Assembly: GCF_014651875.1 (NCBI RefSeq)
Contig: NZ_BMXS01000013.1
Span: forward strand, 1 to 64,000
Direction: 5' to 3'
Origin: Litchfieldella qijiaojingensis
GTDB taxonomy: Bacteria; Pseudomonadota; Gammaproteobacteria; Pseudomonadales; Halomonadaceae
DNA length: 64,000 bases
Shown here: positions 31,690 through 40,117 of the stretch, piece after piece
Layout: each line of letters starts with the position of its first letter
How positions within the stretch are numbered: the first letter of the stretch is position 1
Made by a program: the position numbers and the translations under genes
Notes under the pieces: model-generated
Databases searched by the model: none
What the model was told of the DNA's origin: nothing
Seen by the model: the letters and a program-made list of their open reading frames with translations, nothing else

Positions 31690-32243
31690 CGCGCCTCCTC
31701 TCCAGCAGGTGGGGGCTGAGCCACACTGAGGCTGAAGCGACGCAGGTGCTGACCGGCTTCGCTCTCGACTTCCAAGAGCACCGGAATCTCGAGCACCGTG
31801 GTCTTGGCCAGCGCGCGCAATTGATCCGACACTTGGTGGTTGTTCTCGACCAACCCGACCAGAAGCACGGTATCTCCCTGGCGCGACAACCGCGTATAGT
31901 GGACGCCTTGCTCAAGGTTTTCGGCAAGATGGTTGAACAGGCGCACCGTCTGCGCGCGCTCATGCTGCAAACGTGCAAAAGCCCCGATACGCGCCAGCAT
32001 CCGATCGCGCATGCCCTCATACTCGATAATCGAAAGGATCGAGTCATCGAGCCGCACCATCTGTCGCTGAATATGATCGTTGCGTTGCTGTTGCGCGGTG
32101 AGCTGCTGGTGAGAGTGATAGGCCATGCCAGCACCGCCCGTTAGCCCCACCGCAAAAGTCAGTATCAACAACAGGTAGAAACGCTTGCGGTGTCGCTCGC
32201 GCACGTGCTCCCGCCAGGGCAGCAGGTTGATCTCGATGGTCAT
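31686..32243 (-). CDS. pilN: Type IV pilus assembly protein PilN
   Basis: The protein is 185 aa. The N-terminus IEINLLPWREHVRERHRKRF contains the INLLPWR-type motif that binds PilM, followed by a membrane helix (YLLLILTFAVGLTGGAGMAY) and a periplasmic coiled coil. It overlaps pilM by an ATGA. Confidence 0.94.
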   Translation of the reverse strand: MTIEINLLPWREHVRERHRKRFYLLLILTFAVGLTGGAGMAYHSHQQLTAQQQRNDHIQRQMVRLDDSILSIIEYEGMRDRMLARIGAFARLQHERAQTVRLFNHLAENLEQGVHYTRLSRQGDTVLLVGLVENNHQVSDQLRALAKTTVLEIPVLLEVESEAGQHLRRFSLSVAQPPPAGEEAR

Positions 32244-33304
32244 GCGCGCGCCCTCATTGCCAACCCGCAGGCCGTCAACATGGCCGGGGCATCGCTCGCC
32301 AAGTCAGGTAGATCGATTCGCGAATTGACCTTCATGCGCAGGAAAGGATTGGCGACCGCCACTTCCATGCCGCTCTCCTCGGCCAAGCGATCGACAAGGC
32401 CGGGAATCACGCAGGTTCCCCCGGCCAGCACCAGCCGTGTGACCTCATGCTGGCGCCCGGCGGTGTAATAGAGCTGCAGTGAGCGCCCGACCTGCTGTAC
32501 CAAGGTATCGAGAAAGGGATCGAGCACCAGCGCGCAATAATCCTCGGGTAGACCACCACGCTTCTTGGCCAGCGCCGCCTCTTCAAGGCTCAGGCCATAG
32601 CGGCTGCGAATCTCTTCGGTCAGCCGGCGCCCTCCGAAGACGGTATCATGGCTGTAGATGACTCGACCGTCTCGCAGCACATGGAAGGCATTCATGGTGG
32701 CACCGATATCGACCAGTGCCACACAGTCGTCATCACCACTCAACGATGGCAACTGATGACGCAATTCACCAAAGACCCGTTCCATGGCGAAAGTCTCGAC
32801 ATCTACCGCTGTCGTCTCCAACCCAGCCTGACGTAGCGCCTCGGCCAGTTGACTGACATCCTGCTGACGACAGGCGACCAGCAGCACGTCCTGCTGGTCG
32901 TCATGGTGGGCATTGAGCCCCAGGCGTTGGAAGTCGAAGGCCACTTCACTGAACGGAAACGGGATATGCTTGTCGGAATCGAGTTGGATGCGGGCCTCGA
33001 TTTCACTATCGTTGAGCGACGCCGGCAGTGTCAGGGTCTTGGTGATCGTCGCGCTGGCCGGCACCGCAACGCTGGCCTGGTGCGTAGTGGGTCGGGCATG
33101 GTCGACAGCTCGCTGGAGAGCCTTGACGACCTCGCCCATGTCACGGATACGCCGCTCGACTACGGCCCCTTCTCGCAAAGGGCGTATGGCATAGCTGCCG
33201 ATTCGATACTGGGCTCCGGCGCGTTTGAGCTCGATCAACTTGACCGTTGCCGAGGTGATATCGACCCCGATCAATCCATTGCTGGACTTTTTCAGTCGTA
33301 CCAA
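32240..33304 (-). CDS. pilM: Type IV pilus assembly ATPase-like protein PilM
   Basis: The protein is 354 aa from a TTG at 33304, with AAGGA 6 bases upstream; no ATG alternative gives a complete N-terminus. It has an actin-like fold: GVDITSATVKLIEL as phosphate-1 region, LVDIGATMNAFHVLRDG as phosphate-2, and VLAGGTCVIPGLVDRLAEE near the adenosine site. It sits on the cytoplasmic side and binds PilN. First gene of pilMNOPQ-aroKB, divergent from mrcA. Confidence 0.94.
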   Translation of the reverse strand: MVRLKKSSNGLIGVDITSATVKLIELKRAGAQYRIGSYAIRPLREGAVVERRIRDMGEVVKALQRAVDHARPTTHQASVAVPASATITKTLTLPASLNDSEIEARIQLDSDKHIPFPFSEVAFDFQRLGLNAHHDDQQDVLLVACRQQDVSQLAEALRQAGLETTAVDVETFAMERVFGELRHQLPSLSGDDDCVALVDIGATMNAFHVLRDGRVIYSHDTVFGGRRLTEEIRSRYGLSLEEAALAKKRGGLPEDYCALVLDPFLDTLVQQVGRSLQLYYTAGRQHEVTRLVLAGGTCVIPGLVDRLAEESGMEVAVANPFLRMKVNSRIDLPDLASDAPAMLTACGLAMRARA

Positions 33305-33447
33305 GGTAGTTCCTTTGCCTGGTCAACGCGGGTAGTCCCCGCTATTGTTCTCCGACCGCTGCATGGCATCTCCAAGCCATACGCAATGAGAGGTTACACG
33401 AAATTGCCTGAACTCACACAATCAGGTAACCATGACCGCTTCAACGC

Positions 33448-33476
33448 TGGTGAGTCTCTTGTCGGGTTCTTATAAT
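33448..33476 (+). promoter_or_regulatory. Probable sigma-70 promoter of mrcA
   Basis: A perfect -10 hexamer TATAAT lies at 33471-33476, with a weak -35 (TGGTGA) 17 bases upstream. It would start transcripts near 33483, which leaves a leader before the ATG at 33547 and argues against the upstream in-frame starts at 33484/33487. Confidence 0.6.
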
Positions 33477-33546
33477 ACGCAGCTTGATGGATCATCTCGC
33501 TCATCGCCGCCGTAACGCTTTCGACCATCACGGATACCGCTACTTC

Positions 33547-36072
33547 ATGAAGTTCGTCAGAAAGATCGTCATCTCGACAGTGTGGCTCGCCCTGTCGCTA
33601 GGAACGGCCAGTGTGCTGGCTGTAGTGGGAGCCGCTCTGTATTTCGCGCCGGGCCTGCCGGATGTTCGCCAACTGCAGGATTTCGAACTGCACACACCGT
33701 TGCGAGTCTTCACACGGGACGGCAAGTTGATCGGCGAGTTCGGCGAAGAACGTCGCATGCCGGTAAGCTTCGACGAGATTCCAGAGGATCTCGTGCAGGC
33801 GCTGCTCGCGGCCGAGGATGCCAGCTTCTTCGATCATCCAGGCGTCGACCCCAAGGGCATCGCCCGTGCTGCGTTCGAACTGGTCGCCAGCGGCGGTGAT
33901 ATCCAGTCCGGTGGCAGTACCATCACCATGCAGGTGGCTCGCAACTACCTGCTGACGCTCGACCGCACCTTTACCCGCAAGATTCGAGAGATCCTGCTGG
34001 CCCTGCAGATGGAGCAGGTACTGAGCAAGGAGGAAATCTTCTCGCTCTACGTCAACAAGATCTTCCTCGGCAATCGTGCCTATGGCATTGCCGCTGCCGC
34101 CGAAACCTACTACGACAAGTCGCTCGGCGAACTTACCCTGGCCGAAAAGGCGATGATCGCTGGCCTGCCCAAGGCGCCCTCGACTTTCAACCCGCTGGCC
34201 AATCCCGAACGTTCGCTGATCCGCCGCAACTGGATCCTGTATCGCATGCGAGAGTTGGGATATATCGACCAGACAGCCTATCAGGATGCCGTGGCCGCCC
34301 CGATCACTGCTCGCCGCTTCGCGGTTCAGGTCGAGATCGACGCTCCCTATGTCGCGGAAATGGCGCGGCAGTTCGCTGTCGAGCGTTATGGCGAGGACGC
34401 CTATACCGGTGGGTACCGCATCCACACCACCCTCGACAGTGAACTACAGCCCTACGCCAGCCAGGCGCTGACTAGCGGCCTCATCGACTACGATACCCGC
34501 CATGGTTGGCGCGGCCCCGAGCAGCGCGACATCCCCGCGAGCCTGGTCGAGGCCCAGGAACGTACCGAACGAAGCGGCCTAGAGGAGGAGCTCTCCGAGT
34601 CACCGGAAGTCATGGAAACCGCCCGCCAGGCGGCTCAGAGCAGCCAGACTCGAATCGAAGGCATCAACGGCGACGTCAGCAACTGGCTGCGCGTGCTTGA
34701 GCGCACACCCAGCTATGGCCCCTTGGAACCCGCCATCGTGGTGACGAGCGAAGGCCGCGAAATGGAAGTCCTGACACAACAAGGCGAAATCGTCACCCTG
34801 GGCTGGGACGGCTTGAGTTGGGCTGGGCGTTACCACACCGCCCGCTGGCACGAAGGGGAACCCTCCTCGGCTGCCGAGATCGCCAGTCGCGGCGATCTGG
34901 TGCGCATCCTGCAAAACGAAGACGGTAGCTGGCGACTGTCGCAGCGTCCCGATGCCGAAGGGTCGATCGTGGTATTGGAGCCGGATACCGGCGCAATCCT
35001 CGCCCTGCAAGGCGGCTTCAGCTTCTCCGCCAGCAAGTTCAATCGCGCCACCCAAGCCCAGCGTCAGGCAGGCTCGATCTTCAAACCCTTCGTCTATCTG
35101 GCGGCGCTACAGAACGGCAACATGAACGCCGCCACCGTGGTCAACGATGCACCGGTGGTGATGCCCGACGCCGGCGATGTCTGGCGACCGGTCAACTCCA
35201 GCGGCGACTTCCTCGGCCCTACCCGCCTGCGGGTAGCCCTGGCCAAATCACGCAACCTTGTCACGGTGCGCATCCTGCAAACCCTGGGGCTGGACAACAC
35301 CCTGGAGTTCCTGAAGGGTTTTGGCTTTGCCGAAGGGCGCCTGCCTCATGGGCTGTCATTGGCGTTGGGCAGCGCCTCCCTGACACCGCTGGAGATGACC
35401 AATGCCTACGCCGTATTGGCCAATGGCGGCTTCCAGGTGTCGCCTTGGTTCATCGAGAAGGTGACCCGCGGCAACGACGATGAGGTTCTGGAAGAGGCCA
35501 AGCCGCGCGTGGCGTGCCGGGAGTGCGCCGAAGACGCCACCGAGACGGATATCGATGGCGAACACTATCCCATTGCCCCCCGTGTCGCCGACCCGGCAGC
35601 CGTATACATTCTGCGCGACATGCTGCGTGGCGTGATCGAGAATGGTACCGGGCGCGCCGCCATGGAATTGGGTCGCCACGACATCGTTGGCAAGACTGGA
35701 ACCACCAATGAGTGGCGTGATGCCTGGTTCGCTGGCTACAACAGCGACCTGGTGACCACCGTGTGGGTTGGCAAGGACAACAACGAAAGCACCGGCGAAT
35801 ATGGTGGTCGCGCTGCCTTGCCGATCTGGATCGACTTCATGGGACGCGCCCTGGAAGGCAAGCCCGAGGCCATACCGGAACCCCCAAGCGAGATCGTCAG
35901 GGCACGAATCGACCCGGAAACCGGGCGCCGCCTGCACGACGACCAGGCCGGCGGCATCAGCGAGATCTTCCATACCGACCACATGCCTGACTACCAGCCG
36001 CGTACCATCGAGCGCGAGCTGGAAGACCGCAGTGGTTCCCAAGGGACAGGTACCTACGAAGCCATTTTCTGA
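33547..36072 (+). CDS. mrcA: Penicillin-binding protein 1A (transglycosylase/transpeptidase)
   Basis: The protein is 841 aa from the ATG at 33547 (MKFVRKIVISTVW). It has one N-terminal membrane helix, a GT51 domain with the catalytic Glu in EDASFFDHPGVD and the GGSTITMQVARN motif, an OB-like insertion around residues 310-440, and a transpeptidase domain with S-x2-K (AGSIFKPFVYLAAL), S-x-N (AKSRNLVTVRI) and KTGT (GKTGTTNEWRDAWF). It polymerises and crosslinks peptidoglycan. It is divergent from pilM, as in many gammaproteobacteria. Confidence 0.95.
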   Translation: MKFVRKIVISTVWLALSLGTASVLAVVGAALYFAPGLPDVRQLQDFELHTPLRVFTRDGKLIGEFGEERRMPVSFDEIPEDLVQALLAAEDASFFDHPGVDPKGIARAAFELVASGGDIQSGGSTITMQVARNYLLTLDRTFTRKIREILLALQMEQVLSKEEIFSLYVNKIFLGNRAYGIAAAAETYYDKSLGELTLAEKAMIAGLPKAPSTFNPLANPERSLIRRNWILYRMRELGYIDQTAYQDAVAAPITARRFAVQVEIDAPYVAEMARQFAVERYGEDAYTGGYRIHTTLDSELQPYASQALTSGLIDYDTRHGWRGPEQRDIPASLVEAQERTERSGLEEELSESPEVMETARQAAQSSQTRIEGINGDVSNWLRVLERTPSYGPLEPAIVVTSEGREMEVLTQQGEIVTLGWDGLSWAGRYHTARWHEGEPSSAAEIASRGDLVRILQNEDGSWRLSQRPDAEGSIVVLEPDTGAILALQGGFSFSASKFNRATQAQRQAGSIFKPFVYLAALQNGNMNAATVVNDAPVVMPDAGDVWRPVNSSGDFLGPTRLRVALAKSRNLVTVRILQTLGLDNTLEFLKGFGFAEGRLPHGLSLALGSASLTPLEMTNAYAVLANGGFQVSPWFIEKVTRGNDDEVLEEAKPRVACRECAEDATETDIDGEHYPIAPRVADPAAVYILRDMLRGVIENGTGRAAMELGRHDIVGKTGTTNEWRDAWFAGYNSDLVTTVWVGKDNNESTGEYGGRAALPIWIDFMGRALEGKPEAIPEPPSEIVRARIDPETGRRLHDDQAGGISEIFHTDHMPDYQPRTIERELEDRSGSQGTGTYEAIF

Positions 36073-36174
36073 TACTGACTGCCGCCGGCACGACAAGGAT
36101 GTCGCGTCGGCGAACACACATTCCTGTCACACTCCGACACCACTGCGCCTACGGCAAACCAGGGGGTTCTTGCC

Positions 36175-36924
36175 ATGCAACGCCTTTTGACCGGCCTGGC
36201 GGTCACGACGGTGCTTCTCTCATCAGGTCCTTTGGCACTGGCCAGCCCTTTCTATTCGCCGCCAGCCCCCGAGGAGGATGCCCCCACATTCAGCGGCGAT
36301 GCCGAACTCGGTTTTACCCGTCTATCGGGCAATACCAACAGCCAAACCCTGATTGCCAAGGGTCGCCTCACTTGGCTGACCGGTGACTGGACTCACACCC
36401 TGCGCGGCGAAACCCGCAACGTGACCCGCGACGGCGAAACCAGTGCCGAGCAGTATCTGGTGGCAGGTCGCGAACGCTACGATCTCTCCGGGCCGCATTA
36501 TCTGTTCGGTTTCGCCCGCTGGGAGCAAGACCGCTTCAGCGGCTTCGATTACCAGTTCACCACCATCGGCGGTTACGGCCGACAAATCCTGGACAGCGAT
36601 ACCCATGATTTGTCAGTGGAAGCCGGCCCTGGCTATCGTATCGACGCCATTCGTGACGACGAAACCGAGGAGTTGGGCGTTGCCTATGGAGCCTTCGCCT
36701 ATAGCTGGGAGTTCTCCTCTACCGCATCGTTCGACCAGGAAGCGTCCATAGAGGCCACCGATGACAATGTCACTACCCGCTCGTTGTCATCGCTTACCGC
36801 CAAGCTGAATTCTCGCCTGGCGCTGCGCCTCTCACATGAGATCAAGCACAATTCGCAGCCCCCTGAGACCGCCGACGCAAGTACCGATCTTACGACCAGT
36901 GCCTCGTTGCTCTATAGTTGGTGA
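36175..36924 (+). CDS. DUF481 outer-membrane beta-barrel protein (YdiY-like)
   Basis: The protein is 249 aa with a signal peptide ending near LALAS. The mature part alternates short amphipathic strands typical of DUF481 (PF04338): GDAELGFTRLSGNTNSQTL, then ARWEQDRFSGFDYQ, ending in aromatic YSW, the usual outer-membrane signal for barrel proteins. Related proteins are described as salt-induced outer-membrane proteins, which would suit a halophile; function is unknown. An RBS GGGG is close upstream. Confidence 0.85.
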   Translation: MQRLLTGLAVTTVLLSSGPLALASPFYSPPAPEEDAPTFSGDAELGFTRLSGNTNSQTLIAKGRLTWLTGDWTHTLRGETRNVTRDGETSAEQYLVAGRERYDLSGPHYLFGFARWEQDRFSGFDYQFTTIGGYGRQILDSDTHDLSVEAGPGYRIDAIRDDETEELGVAYGAFAYSWEFSSTASFDQEASIEATDDNVTTRSLSSLTAKLNSRLALRLSHEIKHNSQPPETADASTDLTTSASLLYSW

Positions 36925-36940
36925 GAGGTAAGAAACAAGA

Positions 36941-36968
36941 CGCCGGCCTCCAGGGCCGGCGTTTTTTT
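36941..36968 (+). terminator. Rho-independent terminator after the DUF481 gene
   Basis: A GC-rich stem (CGCCGGCC / GGCCGGCG, 36941-36961) with a short loop is followed by seven T. It lies 17 bp after the stop codon and is in front of the convergent malic enzyme gene. Confidence 0.92.
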
Positions 36969-36994
36969 GACACACTAGTCAAGCGACCGGTTGC

Positions 36995-38266
36995 TTAGCC
37001 ACCATAGACGTCTTCTACGCTGGTCAGCGGGTAGTGCGAAGGATAAGGCTTGCGCGCCACTCCGGAGTCCACCGCGGCCTGCGCCACCGCAGAAGACACC
37101 CGGTCCAACAGGCGAGAATCCAGTGGCGCGGGAATGATGTAGCCGCGTCCGAACTCCAAGGAATCGATCTCGTAGGCATCCAGCACTTCCTGGGTCACCG
37201 GCTCGCGAGCCAGGTCCTTCAGGGCATGCACCGCGGCGACTTTCATCTCTTCGTTGATGCGTGTGGCGCGAACATCCAGTGCTCCACGGAAGATGAACGG
37301 GAAGCCAAGCACGTTGTTGACCTGGTTGGGGAAGTCGGAACGGCCGGTAGCCAAGATCACGTCGTCGCGGGTGGCATTGGCCACGTCGGGATGGATCTCC
37401 GGGTCCGGGTTGGAGCAGGCGAACACCACCGGATTGGCTGCCATTTTCTTGAGCTGCTCGGGCGACAACAGGTTGGGCCCGGACAAACCGACGAAGACGT
37501 CGGCTCCCTCGATGGCATCATCCAGGGTACGGCGCTCGGTCTCAGTGGCGAACATGGCCTTGTACTGGTTGAGATCCTCACGACCGCTGTGGATCACGCC
37601 CTTGCGATCCAGCATGAAAATATTCTCGGCCCTGGCCCCGCAGGACACCAGCAGCTTCATGCAGGCAACCGCAGCGGCACCAGCCCCCAGACACACGATG
37701 CGGGCGTCTTCAACTTTCTTGCCGGCGATATCGAGAGCATTGAGCATGCCGGCGGCGGTGACAATGGCAGTGCCGTGCTGGTCGTCATGGAATACGGGAA
37801 TGCTGCACTGCTCGACCAACGCGCGCTCGATCTCGAAACACTCCGGCGCCTTGATATCCTCGAGATTGATCCCCCCCCAGGTGTCGGCGATACGCGCCAC
37901 AGTGTCGATGAAGGCCTGCGGGCTCTCGGCATTGATCTCGATATCCACTGAGTTGATGCCGGCGAACTTCTTGAATAGTACACCCTTGCCTTCCATGACC
38001 GGCTTGCTGGCCAGCGGACCAAGATTACCCAGACCCAGAATCGCCGAACCATCGGAAATCACCGCCACCAGATTGCCCTTGCCGGTGTACAGATAGGCGT
38101 TCTCCGGATTCTTGGCGATTTCACGGCAGGGCTCGGCCACTCCCGGGCTATAGGCCAGGGCGAGATGCTTGGCTGATGTCGTCGGCTTGGTCAGCTCGAT
38201 GGAGAGCTTGCCGGGAATCGGCTGAGAGTGGTAATCCAGCGCCGCTTGCTTCTTCGCGTCTGTCAT
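36995..38266 (-). CDS. NAD(P)-dependent malic enzyme, short form
   Basis: The protein is 423 aa from the ATG at 38266 (429 from 38284). It has the N-terminal malic domain (LALAYSPGVAEPCREI, YTGKGNLVAVISDGSAILGLGNLG) with the catalytic Lys in EGKGVLFKKFAGI, metal ligands in INLEDIKAPECFEIE and FHDDQHGTAIVTAA, and the NAD-binding domain (VCLGAGAAAVACMKLL). It lacks the C-terminal phosphotransacetylase-like domain of MaeB. It decarboxylates malate to pyruvate. Divergent from a malate dehydrogenase gene. Confidence 0.92.
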   Translation of the reverse strand: MTDAKKQAALDYHSQPIPGKLSIELTKPTTSAKHLALAYSPGVAEPCREIAKNPENAYLYTGKGNLVAVISDGSAILGLGNLGPLASKPVMEGKGVLFKKFAGINSVDIEINAESPQAFIDTVARIADTWGGINLEDIKAPECFEIERALVEQCSIPVFHDDQHGTAIVTAAGMLNALDIAGKKVEDARIVCLGAGAAAVACMKLLVSCGARAENIFMLDRKGVIHSGREDLNQYKAMFATETERRTLDDAIEGADVFVGLSGPNLLSPEQLKKMAANPVVFACSNPDPEIHPDVANATRDDVILATGRSDFPNQVNNVLGFPFIFRGALDVRATRINEEMKVAAVHALKDLAREPVTQEVLDAYEIDSLEFGRGYIIPAPLDSRLLDRVSSAVAQAAVDSGVARKPYPSHYPLTSVEDVYGG

Positions 38267-38284
38267 GCGTCTTGTCCGGTCCAT

Positions 38285-38623
38285 GTCATGGAGATGTCGC
38301 GACAGAATATAGAAAAACCCTCAGCGTCACAACTTACGCCAAGTTATTGTCGCCCCAGGCTTTTAATCGCTTGTTTGAAAGAATTTCCAGATATTTTATA
38401 CACCTTATGGCAACACGACCTAGCATAAATCAAAGCTTATCCCAATGCCTGTCCGCGACACTGCATCGGCAAAAGCTGTACTACGCTGAGATGGGATGCC
38501 CAAGGAAATATCGCCACGGCGAACAACCCGTTCGATTTCAGACGGTCTGTCGCCGCCGGCGTTTCTCGGTGGCTTTATCCATGCCAGCTACTACCCTTTC
38601 TTTAGACAATCAGGAGTCCGTTC
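38285..38623. other. Divergent promoter region between malic enzyme and malate dehydrogenase genes
   Basis: This 339-bp gap is locally AT-rich (38355-38440, for example ATATTTTATACACC) and should contain both divergent promoters. I see no supported reading frame or repeat in it. Confidence 0.6.
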
Positions 38624-39604
38624 ATGAAAGCACCCGTACGCGTCGCGGTTACAGGTAGCGCTGGACAAGTCAGTTACAGCCTGTTGTTCCACATCGCCTC
38701 CGGCAACATGCTGGGCAAGGACCAGCCCATCATTCTTCAACTACTCGATATCACGCCATCCCTTGGGGCACTCGAGGGTGTGGCAATGGAGCTCGGGGAT
38801 TGCGCCTTCCCCCTGCTCAAAGGCGTCACCTGGAGCGACCAGGCCGAGCAGGCGTTCAAGGATGCCGACTACGCACTTCTCGTGGGAGCTAAACCACGCG
38901 GCCCGGGCATGGAACGTAAGGATCTGCTGGATGAAAACGCGGCTATCTTCCAGGTGCAGGGCAAGGCCCTTAACGCAGTGGCAAGCCGCGACGTGCGAGT
39001 CCTCGTGGTTGGCAATCCGGCCAACACCAACGCACTGATCGCACAACGCAATGCGCCCGATCTGGCGCCTCACTGCTTCACGGCAATGACGCGCCTGGAT
39101 CACAATCGTGCCCTCGCCCAGCTCGCCAACCGGATCGACTGCGATACCTCCGACATCCGCAAGCTCATCGTATGGGGCAACCACTCTTCGACACTATATC
39201 CCGACGTGAGCCACGCACTGGCAGGTGACAGAGCGATACGCGACCTCGTCGACCAAAAGTGGCTAGTCGACGAGTTCATTCCCGCCGTACAGCAACGCGG
39301 TGCCGCCATCATCAAGGCGCGCGGGCAATCGAGCGCCGCTTCCGCGGCGTGCTCAGCGATCGACCATATGCGCGATTGGGTGCTCGGCACTCCAGCCGAT
39401 GACTGGGTGAGCATGTCCGTCCTCTCCGATGGCAGCTACGGCGTCACGGAAGGGGTGTTTTATTCCTTCCCTTGCCGTTGCAGCAACGGGCGCTACGAGA
39501 TCGTCCAGGGACTCGAGATCGATGACTTCTCCCGCGACCGCATGACGGCCACGGAGCAGGAACTTCTCGAAGAGCGGGACGTGGTGTCGCACTTGCTGCC
39601 CTGA
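38624..39604 (+). CDS. mdh: Malate dehydrogenase, cytosolic-type
   Basis: The protein is 326 aa with GGAG 9 bases before the ATG. It has the NAD-binding [17 protein letters not shown], substrate-loop and catalytic motifs [32 protein letters not shown] and WGNHSS (catalytic His). It oxidises malate to oxaloacetate. Several normally invariant positions of this class are changed (GSAGQVSY for GAAGQIGY; NHSST for NHSAT), so it may be a diverged paralogue of the TCA enzyme. Confidence 0.88.
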   Translation: MKAPVRVAVTGSAGQVSYSLLFHIASGNMLGKDQPIILQLLDITPSLGALEGVAMELGDCAFPLLKGVTWSDQAEQAFKDADYALLVGAKPRGPGMERKDLLDENAAIFQVQGKALNAVASRDVRVLVVGNPANTNALIAQRNAPDLAPHCFTAMTRLDHNRALAQLANRIDCDTSDIRKLIVWGNHSSTLYPDVSHALAGDRAIRDLVDQKWLVDEFIPAVQQRGAAIIKARGQSSAASAACSAIDHMRDWVLGTPADDWVSMSVLSDGSYGVTEGVFYSFPCRCSNGRYEIVQGLEIDDFSRDRMTATEQELLEERDVVSHLLP

Positions 39605-39654
39605 ACACGCCCCCACCTGCTGTATCCGCTCCCGATGCTGGCCGTGCCAAATGC

Positions 39655-39681
39655 AAAAAACCCGCCTCCAAGGCGGGTTTT
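39655..39681. terminator. Bidirectional Rho-independent terminator between mdh and rpmE
   Basis: The hairpin AAAACCCGCC / GGCGGGTTTT (39657-39681 region, loop TCCAA) is flanked by A and T tracts on both strands, so it can end mdh rightwards and rpmE leftwards. Confidence 0.92.
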
Positions 39682-39728
39682 CGATACGCTAGCGGCAACG
39701 GCACATTACGTTGGGACAGCGCTATTGC

Positions 39729-39944
39729 TTAGCCGCGCTTGACGGCAGCCCCGAAACGCTTGTTGAAGCGCTCGACGCGTCCACCGGTGGTCGCCTGCTT
39801 CTGCTTGCCGGTATAGAAGGGGTGACACTGAGAGCAGACATCCAGAGAGAGGTCATGGCCAGCGGTGGAGCCGACTTCGAAGGTCGCACCACACGAGCAG
39901 GTGGCAGTGACCTTCTTGTATTCAGGATGGATACCTTGTTTCAT
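39729..39944 (-). CDS. rpmE: 50S ribosomal protein L31, zinc-binding form
   Basis: The protein is 71 aa and begins [20 protein letters not shown]. Zn ligands are present (C16, C18 and the C-x2-C in [14 protein letters not shown]), so this is the Cys-containing RpmE form rather than the zinc-free paralogue. It is divergent from priA. Confidence 0.97.
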   Translation of the reverse strand: MKQGIHPEYKKVTATCSCGATFEVGSTAGHDLSLDVCSQCHPFYTGKQKQATTGGRVERFNKRFGAAVKRG

Positions 39945-40117
39945 CTTTAAGCCTCATGAAGCAGTATGCCGCCACCTGATCCTTGCCAGGCACCGCATAC
40001 GGGTTGTCTGTCGTACGGGACTTGGATCGTACGGACTCGGACCGATTATCGCCATGCGGCCCACCAGAGGCATGCATGGAGGGCGGCTATTCTAGCAGAG
40101 CCAACACCGGAGGCCAA

